A stretch of 15,559 nucleotides of DNA from JAGTVG01 sp964389805 (GTDB lineage: Bacteria > Bacteroidota > Bacteroidia > Cytophagales > Cyclobacteriaceae). Under the pieces are notes generated by a model that saw nothing but the letters and a program-made list of their open reading frames with translations, was not told where the DNA came from and ran no database searches. A program made the position numbers and the translations under genes. Position 1 is the stretch's first letter. Every line of letters begins with the position of its first letter. Below, in pieces: positions 1 to 6,442 of the stretch. The stretch is taken from the NCBI GenBank assembly GCA_964389805.1, contig CAYMFU010000142.1:1-15559 (forward strand). Direction: 5' to 3'.

Positions 1-14
1 ATGTAAAAGCAGGT

Positions 15-224
15 ATGAGTGGAAAAGAAGTGAAACGCCTCCGCAGGGAAATGAAGCACATGGTAAAAAAAGGGCAGGTATTTCTTTACGACGACCAATC
101 AAATATCATGTATCTGATGGATGCTAAGGATAGAGGGGGTGATGAAATTACAGTTGCTGATGTAGAATCGATGGACGTTCAGGCCGTGATATGGAAAGAT
201 AAAAAGCATCATAAAAAGAAATAG
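15..224 (+). CDS. Small basic hypothetical protein
   Basis: I do not recognise this 69-residue protein. It has a Lys/Arg-rich N-terminus (KRLRREMK), a central acidic stretch that could form beta-strands, and a C-terminal basic tail (KDKKHHKKK). There is no signal peptide or membrane segment. The ATG at 15 is the first in the window, but the frame stays open to the window edge (GTA AAA GCA GGT precede it). The true start may therefore lie upstream, and this may be the C-terminal part of a longer protein. Its charge would suit nucleic-acid or ribosome contact, but that is a guess. Confidence 0.45.
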   Translation: MSGKEVKRLRREMKHMVKKGQVFLYDDQSNIMYLMDAKDRGGDEITVADVESMDVQAVIWKDKKHHKKK

Positions 225-369
225 AAGGGATTGCTTCAATCATCACACCTGGAAACGATTCTGCCAACCGTTGTGATTACCATACATTTAAGTGTTTAGT
301 TGCATAGTTCAAATGCCAACACCCTCATTAAATGGTTGAATAATAAGTAAACATTTAAAGTAAGTAAAG

Positions 370-792
370 ATGATAGCAATTAATATCGTTGTAGCTTCTA
401 TATTGATCATAATAACCATTCTTATGCATAGTTTTTTGACAAGGTTTATTATGTTGCTGATAAAGCATAGGAACAATCCTGACCACAAGCATTTTAAACG
501 TCCGAATGAATACTGGTTATCCGTGATAGTACTGATGATTTTTGCAATATCCATTGTTGAATCAGTTGTCTGGGGATTGGCATACCTGATTACAGGAACC
601 CTGACTTCCATTGAAGAGTCTTTATATTTTTCCATTGGTACATATACAAAGCTTGGTTTCGGAGATATCACCATATCTGGACCATGGAGACTGCTTGCTG
701 CCTCTGAAGCAGCAATTGGAATCATTATTTTTGGCTGGTCTACAGCTATTGTGATGGCTGTTGTTCAGAAATTATATTTTAAAAAATCATGA
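370..792 (+). CDS. Short ion-channel protein (Ion_trans_2 type pore)
   Basis: A 140-residue inner-membrane protein with three hydrophobic helices (about residues 4-31, 50-73 and 104-131). A pore loop at 82-100 lies before the last helix. The order helix, P-loop, helix with GFGDI directly after the filter matches the small two-pore-domain-like potassium channels of bacteria. The C-terminal LFGWSTA-like stretch (IFGWSTAIVMAVVQ) is typical of that short family. The filter reads T93-K94-L95-G96-F97-G98-D99, so the Thr that normally begins the TVGYG filter is Lys, which makes potassium selectivity uncertain. There is no cytoplasmic RCK or cyclic-nucleotide domain. The next gene starts 134 bases downstream on the same strand and is also a membrane protein, so co-transcription is possible. 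Confidence 0.8.
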   Translation: MIAINIVVASILIIITILMHSFLTRFIMLLIKHRNNPDHKHFKRPNEYWLSVIVLMIFAISIVESVVWGLAYLITGTLTSIEESLYFSIGTYTKLGFGDITISGPWRLLAASEAAIGIIIFGWSTAIVMAVVQKLYFKKS

Positions 793-926
793 TAAATATA
801 AAAACCCATATAATAGATCACACCAGTAAAAAAATAAAACTGTTGAGAAAAATATACCTGGGGAGTTAAACAAACAAGTATATCGAAAGCTTTTCGGAGA
901 ATAAATACAAACCTTAATTCAATAGG

Positions 927-2126
927 ATGGAAAAAGAAAACTTAGATCATAAAACATCCGCAAACTATGAGGGTTTTTCACTTGTTAGTGGTGGACTAAT
1001 CTATACAATAACCGAAGTGTTCAGGAAAATGACAAAGCCGGAAAAAGAATTAGAAGTTACGGCGCTTGCACTAGCATTGATTACTTGGTTACCCATTTGT
1101 GTACTAGCTGTATTTAATGGCACTGTTGATGATGACCCAAATACGATAAATTTTTTTCAAGATTTCCTTGTCCATGTACGTTTCCTTCTGGTTGTCCCTT
1201 TTTTAATTCTTATTGAAAAAATTGTAGACAAATCCTTTGTGAATTATATAAAAATTTCTGATAGAATCATTCCGAATTCACAGCAGCCTGCATTTAATAA
1301 GCTGGTAAAACGCCTGGACAAACTCACAGACTCGTTCATACCAGAAATTATCATTCTTGTTATTATTTATCTTATTGTGGCATTTGACCGGCAGAACTTT
1401 GCAGTATCTCACTCAGCAAGAAACTACCTGTTCATACCTGGCACTCGAGATTTAACAATTTCTGGTTGGTATTATTTATTGATCAGCTTGCCGATTTTCC
1501 AGTTACTTGTTTTCCGCTGGATATGGAGATGGCTTGTATGGCTTTATTCTATCATTCGTATTTCCCGATTCAAACTGCAGATTGATCCTCTTCATGCTGA
1601 CCAAATGGCTGGTTTGGAATATCTGAATTTGGTGCCCCTTACTTTTAGTTTTATTATTATGGCGCCATCTGCGGTATTATCAGCAATTATAGGAATTGAT
1701 ATCATCTATAATGGTGCACTATTTAAGGATTATATGTTTATGGTGACTGTATACGTTGTTTTATTGCCAATAATTCTCTATGCCCCGCTTTCGATCTTTA
1801 CACCACTGCTGATTCACGCAAAAATATATGGTATATCTATGTTTGGGAACCTGATCCGAACACATAATCTTGCATATGACAAGAAATGGATGGATGAAAA
1901 TCATTCACAAGATGAAAAATTACTCGGATCTATTGATAATTCCTCGCTGGCAGATATTAATGGTAGTTATGCACCTATACAGGGGATGAGGATATTGCCA
2001 ATTGATTTCAAATTGATCCTTTTAAGTTTTGTGCTGAATGTTGTTCCTTATATTCCTCTGATATTTACATATTATTCTGCAAGTGAATTATTTAAGCTGA
2101 TCATGAAATCGGTAATGGGTGCATAA
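927..2126 (+). CDS. Seven-helix membrane protein of unknown function
   Basis: A 399-residue integral membrane protein. By eye it has about seven hydrophobic segments: near residues 44-63, 82-98, 137-153, 178-198, 232-260, 266-290 and 360-383. Between the fourth and fifth helices is a polar motif with D220-P-L-H223-A-D225 and A228-G-L230. It resembles the HPD-x-AGGL motif I recall from uncharacterised bacterial membrane proteins of about 400 residues, but I cannot name the family. A soluble, Ser/Asp-rich loop at about 310-350 precedes the last helix. The ATG at 927 is the first good start and gives a soluble 40-residue N-terminus; no strong Shine-Dalgarno precedes it. A short channel gene lies upstream on the same strand. 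An IS3-family remnant begins immediately after the stop codon, so the original 3' neighbour may have been lost. Confidence 0.7.
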   Translation: MEKENLDHKTSANYEGFSLVSGGLIYTITEVFRKMTKPEKELEVTALALALITWLPICVLAVFNGTVDDDPNTINFFQDFLVHVRFLLVVPFLILIEKIVDKSFVNYIKISDRIIPNSQQPAFNKLVKRLDKLTDSFIPEIIILVIIYLIVAFDRQNFAVSHSARNYLFIPGTRDLTISGWYYLLISLPIFQLLVFRWIWRWLVWLYSIIRISRFKLQIDPLHADQMAGLEYLNLVPLTFSFIIMAPSAVLSAIIGIDIIYNGALFKDYMFMVTVYVVLLPIILYAPLSIFTPLLIHAKIYGISMFGNLIRTHNLAYDKKWMDENHSQDEKLLGSIDNSSLADINGSYAPIQGMRILPIDFKLILLSFVLNVVPYIPLIFTYYSASELFKLIMKSVMGA

Positions 2127-2139
2127 TTCTGTTGCTTAA

Positions 2140-2559
2140 TGTAAATTAAATGCGCATTATGGATTGGGAAATAATAATCCTCCAAGACTATTATCAGATA
2201 ATGGATCCTGTTACATCTCAAACAACCTGGCTATGTATTTGGACAGTGTTGGGATGGATCATGTACGAGGGGCTCCAAATCATCCTCAAACGCAAGGAAA
2301 AATCGAGAGGTATCATCGATCTATGAAAACCGTCATTAAGTTGGAAAACTATTATAGTCCAGAAGAATTAAAATATCGATTAGATCAGTTTGTTAGTTAT
2401 TATAACAATTATCGTTACCATGAATCTTTACAAAATGTAACTCCGGCAGATGTATATTTTGGCAGAGATAAAATAATACTAAATAATAGAAGTTTAGTGA
2501 AACAGAAAATAATGTTAAAAAGAAGAAAATTACACCTTATGAATAGTTCAAAAGTATAA
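2140..2559 (+). pseudogene. 3' remnant of an IS3-family transposase (OrfB)
   Basis: The C-terminal third of a DDE integrase-core transposase. The motif PRLLSDNG carries the second catalytic Asp. About 35 residues later TQGKIERYHRSMK carries the catalytic Glu, and the usual C-terminal YNNYRYHESL...TPADVYFG follows. The N-terminal zinc/HTH part, the first catalytic Asp and all of OrfA are missing. The open frame begins after a stop at 2137-2139 with no plausible start, so this is a truncated copy. After the stop, CTTAACTT at 2561-2568 resembles the reverse complement of the IS3-like left end near 15420, so the right end of the element may survive here. Confidence 0.85.
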
Positions 2560-2770
2560 CTTAACTTTAGTCTGAATTATCTTGCAATAATTTGAATACA
2601 TACAGGAAAGTCAAGAATGGAGTTGTCTATAATAAAACAAACTCATGATTAAGGGTGAAACATTTGAAGGTTTGAGTTTCGGACCTGATTTTTGTGATTA
2701 ATTTGCTATAAATCAGCTGGTTAGATAGTTGATGTATTTGTGACTTGAATATAAGGAGTAACAAACGACT

Positions 2771-2789
2771 GCTATGTAAAGCATAGTCC
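2771..2789 (+). repeat. Right-end inverted repeat of the IS110-family element
   Basis: The 19-base sequence GCTATGTAAAGCATAGTCC matches, inverted and with one A indel, the end at 4141-4159. It is itself a dyad, CTATG-TAAAG-CATAG. A direct copy of GCTATGTAAA recurs at 2803-2812, inside the element. Confidence 0.7.
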
Positions 2790-3016
2790 AGTTTATCAAC
2801 TTGCTATGTAAATGTAATAACCAATTTGGATTTTGAAAAAATCCATACCTAATATTTTTCTAACCTATAAAATCATGCTGCTATTTGCGGTCATTTACTG
2901 CCGCAGTCACATATTTTCTTTTAGTGTAAACAGGGTGCGAATACTAACATCTGTAATCCTTAAGGCCACACCATTTGTTCTGCGCTATCCCCATTTGATT
3001 TTGATCCTATAAGCCT
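2790..3016 (-). ncRNA. Candidate bridge/seek RNA of the IS110-family element
   Basis: The only long non-coding segment of the element, between the transposase stop and the right end. In IS1111-type elements this is where the guide RNA that pairs with target and donor DNA is encoded. Two clear hairpins are visible: TGGATTT/AAATCCA around loop TGAAA at 2827-2845, and TGCGG/CCGCA around a 10-base loop at 2886-2905. A third ATGTAAA motif at 2806 repeats part of the terminal repeat. Guide loops cannot be assigned by eye. The presence of structure is seen directly; the RNA role is inferred from the family. Confidence 0.5.
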
Positions 3017-4090
3017 TTATTCGATCACGCCCAATACATAGGGCTGTCTGTGTTTCATTACATATCTTATTCTGTTTAATAACTTTCGGGCTACTTTGAT
3101 AATGACTTTCTGTGCTATGCTATTGATTCTCTTTCCCTGGTAATACTGCATCAATACCGGATCCATCCGAATAGCCGTCCAGGATGCTTCTACAATCATG
3201 GTCCGTAAGTAATGGTTGCACCTGAATGTCAGATCACCTGTCCATTCAATGTCTCCACTCTGTTTCATCCTGGGTACTAATCCAACAAAACTGGCCAGAT
3301 GATTGATGTGTCGAAACCTCTTTATGTCTCCCAATTCGGTGATCAGCGCGATGGCCGTCAATGGGCCAACTCCGGGTATGGTCTTCAATAAGTCATATAA
3401 TACCCTGTCGTACTTCCTAATGCATTTTCGCAAGTGACAGTTAATATCAAGCATCTGTTGCCGAAAGTACCTGTAGGTGGCCAACAATTGATTAATTGCT
3501 TCCTTCCCATCTAATGTATCCATGATAACTTGTTCCACCCATACCTCAAAATCACGGCTCCAACGATTATTATCGAATTGTGGCGGGAGATCGATGCCAT
3601 AATAGAATAGGAAACTCTTTATCCTGTTTTTGCTCCTACGGAAATCCTTCATCAGATTCATCCGTGTGCGGCTCAAACTCCGTAACTCTTCCAAGTCTCG
3701 CTCCAATACATGAATACCATGCACCATATCCTTTTCCAGGGCACGTGCGATCTTCCGGCTGTCTACACGATCTGTTTTCCCAAGTGTATCTTTTTGGGAT
3801 GTGGGTATATCTGCGGCATTTATTACCTGGTTCTTTATTCCCAGTTCATTTAATGCTCTATGAATGCCAAATCCACAGAAACCAGCTTCGTAGGCGCTGT
3901 GGCACTCACCATTTGGAAACATCCGATTCAGGTAATCAGATAGTACCTGGGGATTCGGAGGTTGGTTAAATGTTTTGTGTTCAATACCCTCAACAATGAT
4001 TGTAACACTCCAACTTTTTTTGTGAACATCTAATCCTACATATATTTTCTTACCTGAAAAATCGAGTCTTTTTGTAATTTGTGTCTTCAT
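3017..4090 (-). CDS. IS110-family DEDD transposase (recombinase)
   Basis: A site-specific DNA recombinase that moves its own element. The N-terminal RuvC-like DEDD domain has D21 (YVGLDVHKKSW), E68 (AYEAG), and D107 and D110 (KTDRVDSRKIA). A coiled-coil linker spans about 130-230. The C-terminal Tnp domain begins LKTIPGVGPLTAIAL, a helix-hairpin-helix-like motif, and holds the predicted catalytic serine S278 in RMKQSGD. Numbering is from ATG 4090, which gives 357 residues and has AAGGA upstream. An in-frame TTG at 4117 would add nine residues but has no ribosome-binding site and falls in a hairpin. Length and motifs match intact family members, so the enzyme is probably functional. Confidence 0.92.
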   Translation of the reverse strand: MKTQITKRLDFSGKKIYVGLDVHKKSWSVTIIVEGIEHKTFNQPPNPQVLSDYLNRMFPNGECHSAYEAGFCGFGIHRALNELGIKNQVINAADIPTSQKDTLGKTDRVDSRKIARALEKDMVHGIHVLERDLEELRSLSRTRMNLMKDFRRSKNRIKSFLFYYGIDLPPQFDNNRWSRDFEVWVEQVIMDTLDGKEAINQLLATYRYFRQQMLDINCHLRKCIRKYDRVLYDLLKTIPGVGPLTAIALITELGDIKRFRHINHLASFVGLVPRMKQSGDIEWTGDLTFRCNHYLRTMIVEASWTAIRMDPVLMQYYQGKRINSIAQKVIIKVARKLLNRIRYVMKHRQPYVLGVIE

Positions 4091-4115
4091 AGTCCTTGTT
4101 GTTATTGTACTTAAC

Positions 4116-4136
4116 AAAATTCCGAAAGGAATTTTT
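4116..4136 (+). terminator. Hairpin with T-run near the left end of the IS
   Basis: A perfect 8-bp stem AAAATTCC/GGAATTTT around a GAAA tetraloop, ending in five T on the plus strand. Insertion sequences often carry such hairpins to block read-through transcription. On the minus strand it would sit in the leader of the transposase mRNA. It could instead hide the alternative TTG start at 4117. Confidence 0.4.
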
Positions 4137-4140
4137 CAAA

Positions 4141-4159
4141 GACTATGCTTTTACATAGG
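4141..4159 (-). repeat. Left-end inverted repeat of the IS110-family element
   Basis: Reads CCTATGTAAAAGCATAGTC on the minus strand and pairs with 2771-2789. It lies about 50 bases upstream of the transposase ATG, so it may also overlap the promoter. The adjacent host sequence includes the perfect palindrome AACTTTTAAAAGTT at 4171-4184, which overlaps the stop of the cyclase gene. Confidence 0.7.
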
Positions 4160-4182
4160 TGCTAACATTGAACTTTTAAAAG

Positions 4183-6216
4183 TTAATCAACAGGTAGGTT
4201 CATTTTCTTCAGGAGAGCTTTAAACCGTGGATCTGAACGAAGGTTCTCAAACGCCCGAATAGCCTTCATATCAGGATAAGGAGATTTTGCAAGCCATTCC
4301 AATGCTAGCTCCTTTTCTCCGAGCAATGCGTAATTTATTGCTAACCAAGAAGCAAACCAAGAAGCGGAGATAAATTTATTTGCTTCCAAATCAATCCACC
4401 ATTTAAAGACACCATCAATTCCTGTAGTAGTGTAAATATCTTCTGCATGATCCTTGTATTTAACCATGGAGCTATCCATTGACCAGAGTTTCTTTAATTG
4501 CGTGAAGGCTTCTTCATTCCGTCCCTGTTCTCTATAAATAACAAAATATCTCCAATATATAATGTTCAGGGTTTTATTCAACTCGAGTGCTTTCTGATTT
4601 TCCTTAAGAGCCTTGTCAAGCTCGCCTGCCTCGTAATACAAACCTGCGCTTTGCTCGCGTAGTTTAAAGGATAGCGGATCAATCTCCAACCCTTGATTGA
4701 CCTGCTTGCGTGCCTCCTCAGTTTGTCCAAATATTATAAGGTATTCTGCATACCAATGGCGAGCCATATCATAATTTGGGTTCAGTTCAATGGATCGCTT
4801 GAGTTCTGTTTCGGCCTCTTGCCACCGCATTTCCCTTCTTGCCATTGATCCAAGTGTAGCATGTGCCTCAGCAAGATTTGGATCAATTTCGAGAGCCTTC
4901 AATGCTTGTTCCTTGGCTTTGGGGTGGCCTTCATCCATGGGTAAATATCCATACGCCACCAGAATAAGATAGGAATCAGCCAATCCGGAGTAAGCTAATG
5001 CGTATTGCGGATCCTTGGCCAATGATTGTTCAAAATAATCAACACTTTTCTTTAGGCCTTCCTCAGTTCTCGTATACCATAAATAACGGCCCATCAAAAA
5101 CAAATTATATGCCTCGAGGTTATCAGTGCCTTTAATTTCAATTGCTGCTATTTCCCGAGGTGATAATACCGTACTTAATTCAGTGGCAATTTTTTGAGCT
5201 ATCTCGCTTTGTATTGCAAAGATGTCTGTCAACTCCCTATCGTAATTCTCTGACCATACATGCCTATCATTGACAGCATCAATCAATTGGGCATTGATCC
5301 TTACCATTCCTTTGGATGTTTGCACACCACCCTCCAGTAAATAAGCTACACCAAGTTCCTCACCGATCTTTGGACTCGTCTTCTCGGTATTCCGGTATTG
5401 CATCACTGAGGTGCGAGAGATGACTTTGAGTTCTTCAATTTTGGTGAGGTTATTTAGGATAGCCTCCATAATCCCATCACTGAAATACTGCTGCTCGGGG
5501 TCATCGCTCATATTTGCAAAAGGTAATACAGCAATAGATTTGTCTACTTCTTCAGTGGTTCCATCAGTTGTTTGAGAATCTTTATCTTTTTTAGGTAAGA
5601 ATTTCCATATTAGAATTGCTGCAATAACTACTACCATTCCAGCAATGATAAAATAAGGGAGCTTCTTCCTGGCTTTTTGAGATCCTTCACCTTTGGTAGT
5701 TTCAACTTTGATTGCCTTTTCTTGGCAAAGCACCTCATATACTTTCATGGGATCATCCACATTCTTTAATTTCTTTTCTCCAATGTATTTTGTTTTGAAT
5801 CCTGCTTTGTTATGAATATCTGAGTAAACTTTCCCAGAGATTGTTATACAGCCCTCTTGAGAAGCCTCCTGTAATCTTGATGCAATATTTACCCCATCGC
5901 CCAATACATCTGCACCTGCCATTACCATTTCACCCTGATGGATTCCTATTTTAAGAGGAATATCTTGATCCTTTGCTTCTTTCTGAATCTCCATTGCACA
6001 ACGAACTGCATCTGAAGCAAGTGGGAAGCTGGCAAGAGTTCCATCACCAATCTCTTTTATTAGCCTACCATTATACTTATTGATAAGATTCTCATGGATA
6101 GCGTGGTTTTTCTTAAGCACTTCAAATGCTTTATCTTCATCACTACCCATCAGGGCAGTGTACCCGACTATGTCGGTGAACATTATAGCAGCTAATTGTC
6201 GGGTTTGGTCAGGCAT
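4183..6216 (-). CDS. Class III nucleotide cyclase with membrane helix and TPR domain
   Basis: Converts ATP (predicted) to cAMP at the inner membrane. Residues 5-165 form a class III catalytic domain. Metal-binding residues are D15 (FTDIVGYT) and D58 (EIGDGT). Adenine-selecting residues are K54 and D103, and transition-state residues are N110 and R114 (VNIASR). All key residues are present. One transmembrane helix spans about 187-206. Beyond it is a TolB-N/FlgO-like domain (SIAVLPFANMSDDPEQQYFSDG, about 227-350), then six or so TPRs at about 365-590. With the cyclase in the cytoplasm, the TPR part should be periplasmic and could bind a protein partner. This architecture is common in Bacteroidota. 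It is a paralogue of the next gene upstream, which is on the same strand 227 bases away with a repeat copy between. An IS lies just past its stop codon. The ligand is unknown. Confidence 0.9.
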   Translation of the reverse strand: MPDQTRQLAAIMFTDIVGYTALMGSDEDKAFEVLKKNHAIHENLINKYNGRLIKEIGDGTLASFPLASDAVRCAMEIQKEAKDQDIPLKIGIHQGEMVMAGADVLGDGVNIASRLQEASQEGCITISGKVYSDIHNKAGFKTKYIGEKKLKNVDDPMKVYEVLCQEKAIKVETTKGEGSQKARKKLPYFIIAGMVVVIAAILIWKFLPKKDKDSQTTDGTTEEVDKSIAVLPFANMSDDPEQQYFSDGIMEAILNNLTKIEELKVISRTSVMQYRNTEKTSPKIGEELGVAYLLEGGVQTSKGMVRINAQLIDAVNDRHVWSENYDRELTDIFAIQSEIAQKIATELSTVLSPREIAAIEIKGTDNLEAYNLFLMGRYLWYTRTEEGLKKSVDYFEQSLAKDPQYALAYSGLADSYLILVAYGYLPMDEGHPKAKEQALKALEIDPNLAEAHATLGSMARREMRWQEAETELKRSIELNPNYDMARHWYAEYLIIFGQTEEARKQVNQGLEIDPLSFKLREQSAGLYYEAGELDKALKENQKALELNKTLNIIYWRYFVIYREQGRNEEAFTQLKKLWSMDSSMVKYKDHAEDIYTTTGIDGVFKWWIDLEANKFISASWFASWLAINYALLGEKELALEWLAKSPYPDMKAIRAFENLRSDPRFKALLKKMNLPVD

Positions 6217-6223
6217 AGTATAG

Positions 6224-6238
6224 CAAGATAGGGAAAAT
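6224..6238 (-). promoter_or_regulatory. Conserved upstream box of the TPR cyclase gene
   Basis: The 15-base sequence ATTTTCCCTATCTTG (minus strand) sits 7 bases before the ATG and is repeated exactly in front of the paralogous cyclase gene. TATCTTGC resembles the Bacteroidota -7 element TAnnTTTG, and a TTTG lies 18 bases further upstream. If used, the mRNA would be almost leaderless. Conservation may simply reflect the gene duplication. Confidence 0.3.
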
Positions 6239-6257
6239 CAGTAACATTCAAAATATT

Positions 6258-6334
6258 CCCTCCAACCTCAGCTTAAAAACCTTGACAACCCACGAGAGAA
6301 AGCGTCTGATGCTTTCTTGTTCGGTGGGTAATAG
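6258..6334 (+). repeat. Intergenic structured repeat, copy 1
   Basis: The leader CCTCAGCTTAAAAACCTTGA begins at 6266, and the dyad core occupies 6297-6317. In this copy the right inner arm is GCTTTCT, so AGAAAGC/GCTTTCT pairs over 7 bp without mismatch around the loop GTCTGAT. Outer arms CCCAC (6289-6293) and GTGGG (6324-6328) also pair perfectly. The copy lies between the two cyclase genes, 126 bases beyond the stop of the upstream one, where it could end its transcript. Confidence 0.8.
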
Positions 6335-6442
6335 TTTATCAAATGGGCGTACGAAGGCTGTGTATTTTAAACTCCAGGATTGAGTTAGTTAGCCTTGGTG
6401 GGACAAGCGAATGATTCAACTATATAAGGTTTTAAGATTAAG

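Larger units (their letters stand above)
2771..4159 (-). mobile_element. IS110-family element (IS1111-like), apparently complete
   Basis: About 1.39 kb containing one DEDD transposase gene on the minus strand. It is bounded by near-identical inverted ends: 2771-2789 reads GCTATGTAAAGCATAGTCC, and 4141-4159 read in reverse is CCTATGTAAAAGCATAGTC, one base longer in the A-run. Each end is also a short dyad (CTATG/CATAG). Only about 50 bases separate the 5' end from the ATG, while about 230 non-coding bases follow the stop. That asymmetry is typical of the IS1111 subgroup, which has subterminal inverted repeats and an RNA in its 3' non-coding end. No target duplication is evident. The 5' end of the element lies about 25 bases beyond the stop codon of the TPR cyclase gene. 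Exact termini are uncertain by several bases. Confidence 0.75.

Noticed and set aside
309..725. 138-codon minus-strand frame opposite the channel gene
   Set aside because: It mirrors the channel gene, and its translation lacks a coherent domain.
3580..3969. 129-codon open frame on + inside the transposase gene
   Set aside because: It is antisense to a confident DEDD transposase and has no family features.
4091..4117. Upstream TTG start for the IS110-family transposase
   Set aside because: It has no ribosome-binding site and lies in a hairpin arm; ATG 4090 has AAGGA upstream and gives the normal family length.
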